From the NCBI RefSeq assembly GCF_001281315.1, contig NZ_CP012479.1, positions 620,001-684,000 of the forward strand: DNA of 64,000 nt, read 5' to 3'. Under the pieces are notes generated by a model. That model searched no databases and was not told the DNA's origin. It worked only from the letters and a program-made list of their open reading frames with translations. This document shows, in pieces, positions 1 through 7,108 of this stretch. Made by a program: the position numbers and the translations under genes. Position 1 is the first letter of the stretch. Every line of letters begins with the position of its first letter. Origin of the DNA: Arthrobacter sp. ERGS1:01 (GTDB lineage Bacteria > Actinomycetota > Actinomycetes > Actinomycetales > Micrococcaceae).

Positions 1-487
1 GCGTGGCCGGGTGGTCGGGGATGTCCTGCCAGGCCGAGAGCGGCCCCGCCGGATGCGCCCAGTCCGCGCCGCGCACGTTCAACCACCAGGGCGTGCCGGC
101 GGCCGTGCCCAGGACGTCGGCCGGTGACGCCTGGACGGCCAGATGGAAGACGGCCGAGGTGCCGTAGACCTCGGACTCGGTGCGGTAGCCGGTGGCGTCC
201 ACGAACGCGGCAAATTGTGTGGTGGTCACGGCCGTGGTGTCGATCCGGAAGCCCGCCAGGGCCACCTCGTGCACGGGGGTTTCGCCGTCGGCCTGATATC
301 CCTCATCGAAGGGGTCGCCCATGGCAAAGGATCCCGCGGGGATGGCGACGTCATCGTGCAGGGAAGCGGCGCGCCGGGGCGGGACGGACAAGCCGAACGA
401 CGCCGGGGCGGCGATGCCGTGGGGGCCTTGGTCCGATCCGGGCGCCTCCGATTCGGGCCGGGCGCCGGGGCTGCAGCACGTTGACAC
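1..487 (-). CDS. Formylglycine-generating enzyme (SUMF1 family), N-terminal part, truncated by window edge
   Basis: This minus-strand frame runs off the left edge, so only the first 162 codons are present. It begins at a GTG at 485-487 preceded by a GAAGGAG ribosome site. The frame reads GSFAMGDPFDEGY, then ETPVHEVALAGFRIDTTAVT, the typical entry motif of the FGE-sulfatase fold, followed by QFAAFVDATGY. Family members oxidise a cysteine in sulfatases to formylglycine. The catalytic cysteines lie in the missing C-terminal part, so activity cannot be judged. The protein starts with a Cys-Cys pair (residues 4-5) and a low-complexity lead of about 50 residues. It is divergent from the sugar ABC operon. 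A sulfatase partner may lie outside the window. Confidence 0.85.
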   Translation of the reverse strand, partial: MSTCCSPGARPESEAPGSDQGPHGIAAPASFGLSVPPRRAASLHDDVAIPAGSFAMGDPFDEGYQADGETPVHEVALAGFRIDTTAVTTTQFAAFVDATGYRTESEVYGTSAVFHLAVQASPADVLGTAAGTPWWLNVRGADWAHPAGPLSAWQDIPDHPAT

Positions 488-691
488 GGGCTCTCCTTCG
501 AGGTGTTCCGGCCGCCGCGCTGGCGGTGCCGGAAAAGATGATCAAAAAATCTTTTGCCAGTTCCAAGTGTGCGCCATCGCCACCAAAAAGCCGCAAAAGC
601 CGCGAAATTCCGGGGTTTTGTGATGATCGGAAACGTGACGCATCAATGATTGAAACTGACGTATTTAAGAAATTACCCAACACTATGTTGC

Positions 692-713
692 ATAAGTGAC
701 ACCTGTCACTTAT
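692..713. promoter_or_regulatory. Perfect 10+10 bp palindrome, probable repressor operator
   Basis: ATAAGTGACA, two bases CC, then TGTCACTTAT form an uninterrupted perfect inverted repeat. It lies 91 bp upstream of the permease start and only 4 bp from a second palindrome. It has the size and symmetry of a dimeric repressor site. The central bases are not CG, so it fits GntR- or TetR-type operators better than the classic LacI pattern. The regulator is not known. Confidence 0.6.
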
Positions 714-717
714 CTTT

Positions 718-731
718 GTTAAACGGTTAAC
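718..731. promoter_or_regulatory. LacI-type operator candidate (GTTAA-ACGG-TTAAC)
   Basis: GTTAAACGGTTAAC is an even-length palindrome with 6 of 7 base pairs matched and a central CG, the usual signature of LacI-family sites. It sits 74 bp before the first permease gene. The LacI gene at 4724 belongs to the same module, so autogenous control of the operon by that protein is a reasonable inference. Confidence 0.55.
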
Positions 732-804
732 CGCCTGGGGTGCAGTTCACCACGAAACGGCCTTCAGGCCGGAGCTAACCGTCTTAGACGAACGAGGAGT
801 ATCA

Positions 805-1860
805 ATGAGCCAGACCCAACAGGAGTCGGCAGGGCAGCTGGTTGCCGCCGCTGACCGTCCCATGGCGGGCGCCGCATCGAAGGGGCCACGCCGGAAGAAG
901 CCGGCCAAGGCCGCCGTCACCGCCGACGGCCACCAGGTGCGCAAGCTGTCCTGGAAGACCCGGCTCCGCCGCGACCGGCAGATGCTCCTGATGATGATTC
1001 CGGGAGTCCTGTTCCTGGCGTTGTTCTTCTACATCCCGATCCTGGGCAATGTGATCGCATTCCAGGACTACCAGCCGTTCCTGGGCATCACGGGCAGCGA
1101 CTGGGTGGGCCTGCAAAACTTCGTGGACCTCTACTTCGACCCGGATTTCTGGGGGGCTTTCAAGAACACGATTGTCCTCGCCGTCTGGCAGCTGGTGCTG
1201 TTCTTCCCGGTGCCCCTGGGCCTGGCCTTGATCGTGGACTCCCTGATCAGCACCAAGGTCCGCCGCTGGTTCCAATCGCTGGTGTACCTGCCGCACTTCC
1301 TGTCCTGGGTCCTGGTCATCGCATTGTTCCAGCAGGTCCTCGGCGGTGCCGGCCTCGTCAACAACACGCTGCGCGACATGGGCATGGGCGCCATTCCGTT
1401 CATGACCAACCCGGACACGTTCCCGCTGCTGGCCACCGTCCAGCTTGTCTGGAAGGACGCCGGCTGGGCCATGATCATCTTCCTGGCTTCGCTTGCCGCC
1501 ATCGACGGCTCACTGTACGAGGCCGCCGCGGCCGACGGCGCCGGGCGCTGGCGGCGCATGTGGCACGTCACGCTGCCGGGCCTGCGCTCGATCATCGTGT
1601 TGCTGCTGATCCTGCGCATCGGCGACATCCTCAGTGTCGGGTTCGAGCAGTTCCTGCTCCAGCACGACGCCGTTGGTCCGGGCGCCGCGGAGGTCCTGGA
1701 CACGTTCACCTACTTTGCCGGCGTCGTGGGCGGCGGCTGGAGCATGGGTGCCGCGGCCGGACTGGCCAAGGGCGTGGTCGGCGCACTGCTGATCTTCGCC
1801 GCGAACAAGGTGGCCCACAAGATGGGCGAACCCGGAATCTTTCAGAAGAAGGTCGGCTAG
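805..1860 (+). CDS. Sugar ABC transporter permease, LplB/UgpA type
   Basis: The 351-residue product is one of two inner-membrane subunits of a carbohydrate importer. Residues 1-55 are cytoplasmic, rich in Ala, Lys and Arg. Membrane spans follow, starting near LMMIPGVLFLALFFYIPI (about 64-81). The EAA loop that docks the ATPase appears as YEAAAADGAGRWRRMWHVTLPGL at about 238-260. The start has a GAGGAG site a few bases upstream. The gene is followed after 40 bp by the second permease and then a binding protein, giving the usual order for this importer type. No ATPase gene is present; such systems commonly share an MsiK-like ATPase encoded elsewhere. The substrate is unknown. Confidence 0.93.
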   Translation: MSQTQQESAGQLVAAADRPMAGAASKGPRRKKPAKAAVTADGHQVRKLSWKTRLRRDRQMLLMMIPGVLFLALFFYIPILGNVIAFQDYQPFLGITGSDWVGLQNFVDLYFDPDFWGAFKNTIVLAVWQLVLFFPVPLGLALIVDSLISTKVRRWFQSLVYLPHFLSWVLVIALFQQVLGGAGLVNNTLRDMGMGAIPFMTNPDTFPLLATVQLVWKDAGWAMIIFLASLAAIDGSLYEAAAADGAGRWRRMWHVTLPGLRSIIVLLLILRIGDILSVGFEQFLLQHDAVGPGAAEVLDTFTYFAGVVGGGWSMGAAAGLAKGVVGALLIFAANKVAHKMGEPGIFQKKVG

Positions 1861-1900
1861 ACCCGGCCCCGGCCAGGACTAGCCGAATAAGGAGACAACC

Positions 1901-2839
1901 ATGGCTACAACACTTCACGAGCGGCGCTCGGCCAAGCGCCGGAGCAAAGGGCTGACCTACAACCCGAACCGGCCCGTCTGGAAAGAACCGGCATCGCCGT
2001 TCTACAACTCCATCAAGGCCCTCATCATCGGCGGCATCTCACTGTCGATCGTGCTGCCGATCCTGCTGGTAATCTCGACCTCCCTGGCCGATGACAAGCA
2101 GCTGGTCGCCGCCGGCGGCTACGTCCTGTGGCCCACCCACCCCACCTTTGACGCCTACCAGACCATCTTCAGCAGCCCGTTCATGTTCCGGGCCCTGGGC
2201 GTCAGCGCCTTCATCACCGCCGTGGGCACCTTCCTGGCGTTGTTCATCACGATCACCATGGCGTACGCCACGTCCCGGCCCGTCATGTTCGGCCGGCCTG
2301 TGCTGCTGCTGGTGCTGTTCACCCTGCTGTTCGCCCCCGGCCTGATCCCGATGTTCCTGATGATCAAGCAGTTGGGCCTGCTCAACACGGTGTGGTCACT
2401 GATCCTGCCCGGCACTTTTGCCGCCTTCAACTTCGTGGTCATGCGTTCGTTCTTCATGAACATCCCCACCGAACTGATCGAGGCGGCGCGGATCGACGGG
2501 GCCAGCGACTTCATGATCCTGCGCAAGATCGTCTTGCCGCTGTCCAAGGCCGTGATCGCCGTCGTCGGCCTGTTCTACGCCGTGGGGTTCTGGAATTCAT
2601 TCTTCAACGCCATGCTCTACATCAACGACCAAACCCTGTATCCCGTGCAGCTGATCCTGCGCAACTTCGTGGTCCAGGGCAGCCCCATGGCCGATGCGCT
2701 CGGCGTGGCCACCACACCGCCCCCGCAGTCGCTGCAGATGGCGATCGTGGTCGTGGCGCTGCTGCCGATCCTGCTCGTCTACCCGTTCCTGCAAAAGCAC
2801 TTCAACAAGGGCGTCATCACCGGCGCCATCAAGGGCTAA
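1901..2839 (+). CDS. Sugar ABC transporter permease, YtcP/UgpE type
   Basis: The 312-residue partner permease has about six hydrophobic spans, beginning with ALIIGGISLSIVLPILLVIS near residue 40. The EAA loop reads ELIEAARIDGASDFMILRKIVLPLSK at about residues 195-220. An AAGGAG ribosome site precedes the ATG. It ends 56 bp before the binding-protein gene and is surely cotranscribed with both neighbours. The YtcP branch normally works with LplB-type permeases and large lipoprotein binding proteins to import complex oligosaccharides, such as plant cell-wall fragments. The actual ligand here is not evident from sequence. Confidence 0.93.
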   Translation: MATTLHERRSAKRRSKGLTYNPNRPVWKEPASPFYNSIKALIIGGISLSIVLPILLVISTSLADDKQLVAAGGYVLWPTHPTFDAYQTIFSSPFMFRALGVSAFITAVGTFLALFITITMAYATSRPVMFGRPVLLLVLFTLLFAPGLIPMFLMIKQLGLLNTVWSLILPGTFAAFNFVVMRSFFMNIPTELIEAARIDGASDFMILRKIVLPLSKAVIAVVGLFYAVGFWNSFFNAMLYINDQTLYPVQLILRNFVVQGSPMADALGVATTPPPQSLQMAIVVVALLPILLVYPFLQKHFNKGVITGAIKG

Positions 2840-2895
2840 GAACCCGCACCCGTCCTGAACAAGATCTGTCAAAACGTAAATGAAAGAGGTTTAGC

Positions 2896-4578
2896 ATGAA
2901 CCGCTCTACCAGCGCCGTTGGAGTCTCACGACGGAACTTCCTTGGCCTTGCCGGCATGTCCGTTGCCGCAATCGCCCTCACCGGCACCCTCTCCAGCTGC
3001 GGCACCGGCGCCGCCAAGGACGGCGGGGCAGCCGCCTCCGCCCACGTCAAACTCCCCACCTACAAGGAATTCGCGGGCGTCACCGCCGACCTGCCCGGCA
3101 ACGCCCAGGGCCTGGAAGCTGGCTTCCTGAAGATGCCCAAGCCCATTGCCTCCACGACGGCCAAGCCCCTCACCGGCCCCGTCAGCGTGCTCTCCGAAAC
3201 CTTTGAAGTCATGGCCCCGGCCATGCCCGACAACCCCTTCTGGCAGCGCCTGAACACCGCGCTCGGCGGCACCTTCAACATGCAGATCACCGAGGACATC
3301 GGAGACGGCTACCCGGCCAAGTTCGCCACCATCCTGGCCTCCGACACCCTGCCGGACCTCATGTGGATCCCGCCGAACCAGGGCATCCCGAACGTGGGCC
3401 CCATGCTCGAAGCCAAATTCCAGGACCTGACCCCCTACCTCTCCGGCGACGCCGTCCTGGACTACCCCAACCTCGCCGCGCTGAAGCCCGATTCCTGGCG
3501 CACCGCCGTGGTCAACGGCAAGATCTGGGGCGCACCCATTCCCAGCACCCCGTTCGGCCAGGTCATGGTGGGCAGCAAGAACACCTGGGACAAGGTGGGC
3601 GGCCTGAATGCCAAGGATGCCAATGAGTTCATGGACAAGGTCAAGGAACTGAGCAACCCGGCCAAGAAGCAGTACGCCCTGGAACCGGCCTACATCAACA
3701 TCCTGCACATGATCACCGAATGGCTCGGCGCGCCGAACTCGTGGGCCGTCAACAAGGACCGCACGCTGACCCACCTCTACGAGACCGACCAGTACCTGGC
3801 CGGCATCGAGTACGCCGCCAAACTGTTTACCGCCGGTGCCTTCTACCCCGATGTCAACGTCACCAACACCAAGTCGCTGATCCTCAACGGCACCCTTGGC
3901 GCCGTCGTCACCGCCGGACCGCGCGACATTGGCGGGTACCGCGCCATGGACCCGAACCAGCAGATCGAGATCCTGGTGCCGTTCAGCTTCGACGGCAAGA
4001 TCAAGCCCACCTACGACATGGGGTACGGCACGGTGGGCTACACGGCCTTCAAGAAGACCGACGAGAAGCGCATCAAGGAACAGCTCGCCCTCGTCAACTG
4101 GCTTTCGGCACCGTTCGGCACCACCGAGTACCTGCAGAAGAACTACGGCACCGAAGGCAAGGACTTCGACTTCGACAAGGACGGCAACCCGATCCTGAAC
4201 GCCGACGGCCTGAAGAACCTGCCCGGCGTCGTCAGTGCCCTCAACATTATGACGAGCCCCGAATCGGTCAACTTCAACCCCGGTTTCCCCGACGACACGA
4301 AGTACGTCCACGAAACCGAGAAGAAGCTGCTCGAATTTGCGTGGCGCAACCCCACGAACGGCACCTACTCGGACACGAACGCCAAGGTGGGCCCGAAGAT
4401 CCAAAAGATCATCCGCGACAAGACCATCGACATCATCACGGGCCGCGCCCCGATCTCCGACTTCGCCGGCGTGCTCAAGCGCTGGCAGAACGAGGGCGGC
4501 AACAAGATCCGGGACGAATACCACGCAGACCTGAACCCGGACGCACCCGTGTTCACGTTGCAGCCCGTTTCAAAGTAG
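2896..4578 (+). CDS. Extracellular sugar-binding lipoprotein of the ABC importer
   Basis: The 560-residue product starts with a twin-arginine signal, SRRNFLGLAG at residues 11-20. A hydrophobic stretch and the lipobox TLSSC follow, with Cys at about 35, so export by Tat and lipid anchoring are both expected. The length and the tract of Trp and Asn residues match the large LplA/YtcQ class of solute-binding proteins rather than the roughly 420-residue MalE-like class. It is the third gene of the importer operon and is followed by a strong hairpin at 4590-4629. The ligand is probably an oligosaccharide; this is inferred from the class and from the glycosidase downstream. Confidence 0.92.
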   Translation: MNRSTSAVGVSRRNFLGLAGMSVAAIALTGTLSSCGTGAAKDGGAAASAHVKLPTYKEFAGVTADLPGNAQGLEAGFLKMPKPIASTTAKPLTGPVSVLSETFEVMAPAMPDNPFWQRLNTALGGTFNMQITEDIGDGYPAKFATILASDTLPDLMWIPPNQGIPNVGPMLEAKFQDLTPYLSGDAVLDYPNLAALKPDSWRTAVVNGKIWGAPIPSTPFGQVMVGSKNTWDKVGGLNAKDANEFMDKVKELSNPAKKQYALEPAYINILHMITEWLGAPNSWAVNKDRTLTHLYETDQYLAGIEYAAKLFTAGAFYPDVNVTNTKSLILNGTLGAVVTAGPRDIGGYRAMDPNQQIEILVPFSFDGKIKPTYDMGYGTVGYTAFKKTDEKRIKEQLALVNWLSAPFGTTEYLQKNYGTEGKDFDFDKDGNPILNADGLKNLPGVVSALNIMTSPESVNFNPGFPDDTKYVHETEKKLLEFAWRNPTNGTYSDTNAKVGPKIQKIIRDKTIDIITGRAPISDFAGVLKRWQNEGGNKIRDEYHADLNPDAPVFTLQPVSK

Positions 4579-4589
4579 CCGGTTCACCA

Positions 4590-4629
4590 CCGGGGATGGC
4601 GGCACGCCGAAACGCGCCGCCATCCCCGG
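4590..4629 (+). terminator. GC-rich hairpin after the importer operon
   Basis: A perfect 14-bp stem, CCGGGGATGGCGGC pairing with 4616-4629 around a 12-base loop, lies 11 bp after the binding-protein stop. It lacks a U-tract, as is common for actinobacterial terminators. It may separate the transporter transcript from the LacI gene. Confidence 0.75.
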
Positions 4630-4723
4630 CGGGAGTCCCGGGCTTGGCACTATGAGCAGTATCACCGGCAGTCCCACAAGGGGAGGGCCGACGTCGGAAA
4701 TCGGAAGCGAGGGGAGTCGGACC

Positions 4724-5725
4724 ATGATCAGACCCACCATCAAGACAGTGGCAGCCCAGGCGGGCGTCTCCACGGCAACCGTCTCCTACGTCCTGGCCGG
4801 GCGCACCAAGGGCAAGGGGTCGGGAATCTCCGACGCCACGGCCCAACGGGTCCACGCGGCGGCGTTGAAGCTCGGGTACCGGCCCAACCAGGCAGCCCGG
4901 ACCATCAGGACCGGCAAGTCAAACCTGATGATGCTTTCGCTGACCATGCTTTCGGACCCGTGGTCGTTGTCCGTCAGCAAGGCGGTCGGGGCCGCCGTGG
5001 CCCCCGCCGGGATCACGCCCATGATCCTCGCCGACACTGACTGGCGCACCGCCATCAAGCGCCAGGGCGCCGACGTCATCTTCATCGACGCCGCCGAACG
5101 CGAGGGCGATGCCGAGCTGCTGGCCGAAATGGCGCGCACCAACAACCTGGTGGTCTTCAGCGACGTCCTGGAACCCAATGGTTTCGACGTGATCCGCTCC
5201 GTGGCCGGACATTCCATGGATACCGCCATGGACCACCTGACAGGCACACATACCAAGGTTGCCTGCCTGACCACGCAGAGCAGCCTTGGTGCGGGCGGGC
5301 ACACCTCAAGGTATGGCGCCTACCTGCGGGGGCTGCAACGGGCCGGACTGGACTTCCGGCAGGACTATGTGGCCACCTTCGACGGCGACGAGGTCAGCGC
5401 GTACCAGGCCGCCGTCGCGCTTTTGCAACAGCCGGACCCGCCCACGGCCATCTTCGCCACCTCCGACTTTGTGGCCATCGCGGCCGTTCACGCCGCGGAG
5501 CGCCTTCGCATGGGAGTCCCGGACGACGTGGCGGTGATCGGCGTCGGCAACACCATGGCCGGCGAGGCGATGACCCCGTCGCTGAGCACCATCGGGCCCG
5601 TCGACTTTTACTCCACCCTGGCCGATTTCCTGGTGGCCCGGGCGCAAGATCCTTCCACCCCACACCGGGTCCTGGAATTTCCCTGGCGGCTTTTTGTGCG
5701 CGATACCGCGCCGGCCGCCCCCTAA
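4724..5725 (+). CDS. LacI-family transcriptional regulator
   Basis: The 333-residue product has an N-terminal LacI helix-turn-helix, TIKTVAAQAGVSTATVSYVL at residues 5-24, then the hinge-helix region GYRPNQAARTIRTGKSN. A periplasmic-binding-protein-like effector domain fills the rest. The ATG at 4724 was preferred over an in-frame ATG at 4652 because it puts the conserved HTH at residue 5 and follows a GGGGAG site. The gene lies inside a sugar module, so it most likely represses the importer, the dehydrogenase and the glycosidase until an imported sugar binds. The operator at 718-731 is a candidate target. Confidence 0.92.
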   Translation: MIRPTIKTVAAQAGVSTATVSYVLAGRTKGKGSGISDATAQRVHAAALKLGYRPNQAARTIRTGKSNLMMLSLTMLSDPWSLSVSKAVGAAVAPAGITPMILADTDWRTAIKRQGADVIFIDAAEREGDAELLAEMARTNNLVVFSDVLEPNGFDVIRSVAGHSMDTAMDHLTGTHTKVACLTTQSSLGAGGHTSRYGAYLRGLQRAGLDFRQDYVATFDGDEVSAYQAAVALLQQPDPPTAIFATSDFVAIAAVHAAERLRMGVPDDVAVIGVGNTMAGEAMTPSLSTIGPVDFYSTLADFLVARAQDPSTPHRVLEFPWRLFVRDTAPAAP

Positions 5726-5761
5726 TTTTCGTATTTTCTTGAACAAGAGAGAAGTTGTGTT

Positions 5762-6967
5762 GTGACTGATTTGCTTCAGACCGTGCCGGACATGCGTGTT
5801 GGATTGGTTGGTTTTGGGTTGCGGGCTTCCTTGTGGAAGCACGTGCACAAGCCCGGCCAGGGCTCCGAAGTGGTCATGGTGTGTGACACCTCCGAACGCG
5901 GCCGGGCCGACGCCGCCGAGAAGATTCCGACGGCGGTTGTCACCGGTTCGCTGGATGACCTGCTGACGGCCGGGCTCGACGCCGTACTGGTGCTCACCCC
6001 GGACAACCGCCACGCGCTGGTTGCCGTGGAGACGCTCAAGGCCGGGATCCCCACCTTCTGCGAGAAGCCCCTCGACGTGACCCTGGAGGCGGCCGACGCC
6101 ATCCTGACCACGGCCTTCGAGACGGGCACGCGCCTTTACGTGGGCCACAACATGCGGCACATGCCGGTCGTGGTGCAGATGCGCGAACTGATCCAGGCCG
6201 GCACCATTGGTGAGGTCAAGGCAGTTTGGTGCCGCCACTTCGTGGGCAACGGCGGCGACTACTACTTCAAGGACTGGCACGCCGAGCGCGCCAACACCAC
6301 GTCACTGTTGTTGCAGAAGGGCGCCCACGACATCGACGTGATCCACTGGCTGGCCGGCGGCTACACCAAGCGCGTCTCCGCCGTTGGCGACCTGGCCGTG
6401 TACGGCGACGTCACCTCGCGCCGCGACAACACCGACCGCCGCATGTGGGACTGGTTCTCGCTGGACAACTGGCCGCCCACCGAGCAGACCGACCTGAACC
6501 CCGTCATCGACGTCGAGGACATCTCGATGATGCAGATGGTGTTGGACAACGGGGCCCTGGCCTCCTACCAGCAGTGCCACTTCACCCCCGACTACTGGCG
6601 CAACTACACGGTCATCGGTACCAAGGGCCGGATCGAGAACTTTGGCGACAACCCGGGCGACAAGATCAAGGTCTGGACCACCCGTTCCCAGGAGGGCTTC
6701 GTTGAGCCCGACCAGGAAGTCGAGATCCGCGACGGCGAAGGCGGCCACGGCGGCGCCGATCCGCTGCTGATCGCCGAGTTCCTGCGCTTCGCCCGGGACG
6801 GCGGCTCCACGGAGACGTCCCCGATCGCCGCGCGCGCCTCGGTCGCGGCCGGCGTGCTGGCCACGCAGTCGCTGCGGTCCGACGGCGGATCCCTGGAAGT
6901 CCCGGAACTGCCGGCCGACCTCGTGGAGTACTTCAACGCCGGCCAGCCCTCCCGCGCCGCCGTCTAG
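5762..6967 (+). CDS. Gfo/Idh/MocA family NAD(P)-dependent sugar dehydrogenase
   Basis: The 401-residue product opens with a Rossmann fold, RVGLVGFGLRASLWKHV at residues 12-28. The GxGxxG motif is altered to GFGLRA. The active-site FCEKPLDV motif of the family is at about residue 100, and a C-terminal alpha/beta domain contains KGAHDIDVIHWLAGG near 185. Family members oxidise or epimerise sugars and inositols with NAD(P). The start is a GTG 36 bp after the LacI stop, so it is probably cotranscribed with it. Its place between the regulator and a glycosidase suggests it processes a monosaccharide released from the imported glycan. The exact substrate cannot be assigned. Confidence 0.9.
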   Translation: MTDLLQTVPDMRVGLVGFGLRASLWKHVHKPGQGSEVVMVCDTSERGRADAAEKIPTAVVTGSLDDLLTAGLDAVLVLTPDNRHALVAVETLKAGIPTFCEKPLDVTLEAADAILTTAFETGTRLYVGHNMRHMPVVVQMRELIQAGTIGEVKAVWCRHFVGNGGDYYFKDWHAERANTTSLLLQKGAHDIDVIHWLAGGYTKRVSAVGDLAVYGDVTSRRDNTDRRMWDWFSLDNWPPTEQTDLNPVIDVEDISMMQMVLDNGALASYQQCHFTPDYWRNYTVIGTKGRIENFGDNPGDKIKVWTTRSQEGFVEPDQEVEIRDGEGGHGGADPLLIAEFLRFARDGGSTETSPIAARASVAAGVLATQSLRSDGGSLEVPELPADLVEYFNAGQPSRAAV

Positions 6968-7005
6968 ACCCGCGCGGGATCCGCGGGACCTGCGAGGACT
7001 TCGCC

Positions 7006-7044
7006 GCGAACTCTGCGCCACTTTCACAGTGGCGCAGAGTTCGC
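7006..7044 (+). terminator. 17-bp perfect hairpin with TTCAC loop
   Basis: Bases 7006-7022 pair perfectly with 7028-7044 around the loop TTCAC, 39 bp after the dehydrogenase stop. The core GCCACTTTCACAGTGGCGCA recurs at 15501-15520, so this is also a copy of a dispersed hairpin. There is no long U-run. Confidence 0.7.
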
Positions 7045-7108
7045 GTTTAACCTCGCGCCGGAATCACGGCGAAGTACTAAAGTGTGGCCCACACCCAAGG
7101 AGTCCGTC

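Larger units (their letters stand above)
488..804. other. Divergent control region between the FGE gene and the sugar ABC operon
   Basis: No gene is supported in these 317 bases. The half nearest the ABC operon is visibly richer in A and T than the surrounding DNA, as expected for promoters. It contains the two operator-like palindromes annotated separately (692-713 and 718-731). A TATGTT at 684-689 could be a -10 element for the permease operon, but no convincing -35 hexamer was found at the right distance. A weak ribosome site (GAGGAG) lies just before the permease start at 805. Confidence 0.5.

Noticed and set aside
124..699. Arg-rich plus-strand frames over the FGE gene and its promoter
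   Set aside because: The minus strand reads a clear FGE motif from a GTG with good ribosome site, and the plus frames are low-complexity.
2926..4524. 532-codon frame opposite the sugar-binding protein
   Set aside because: The plus strand has a Tat signal and lipobox and fits the operon. The minus frame lacks domains.
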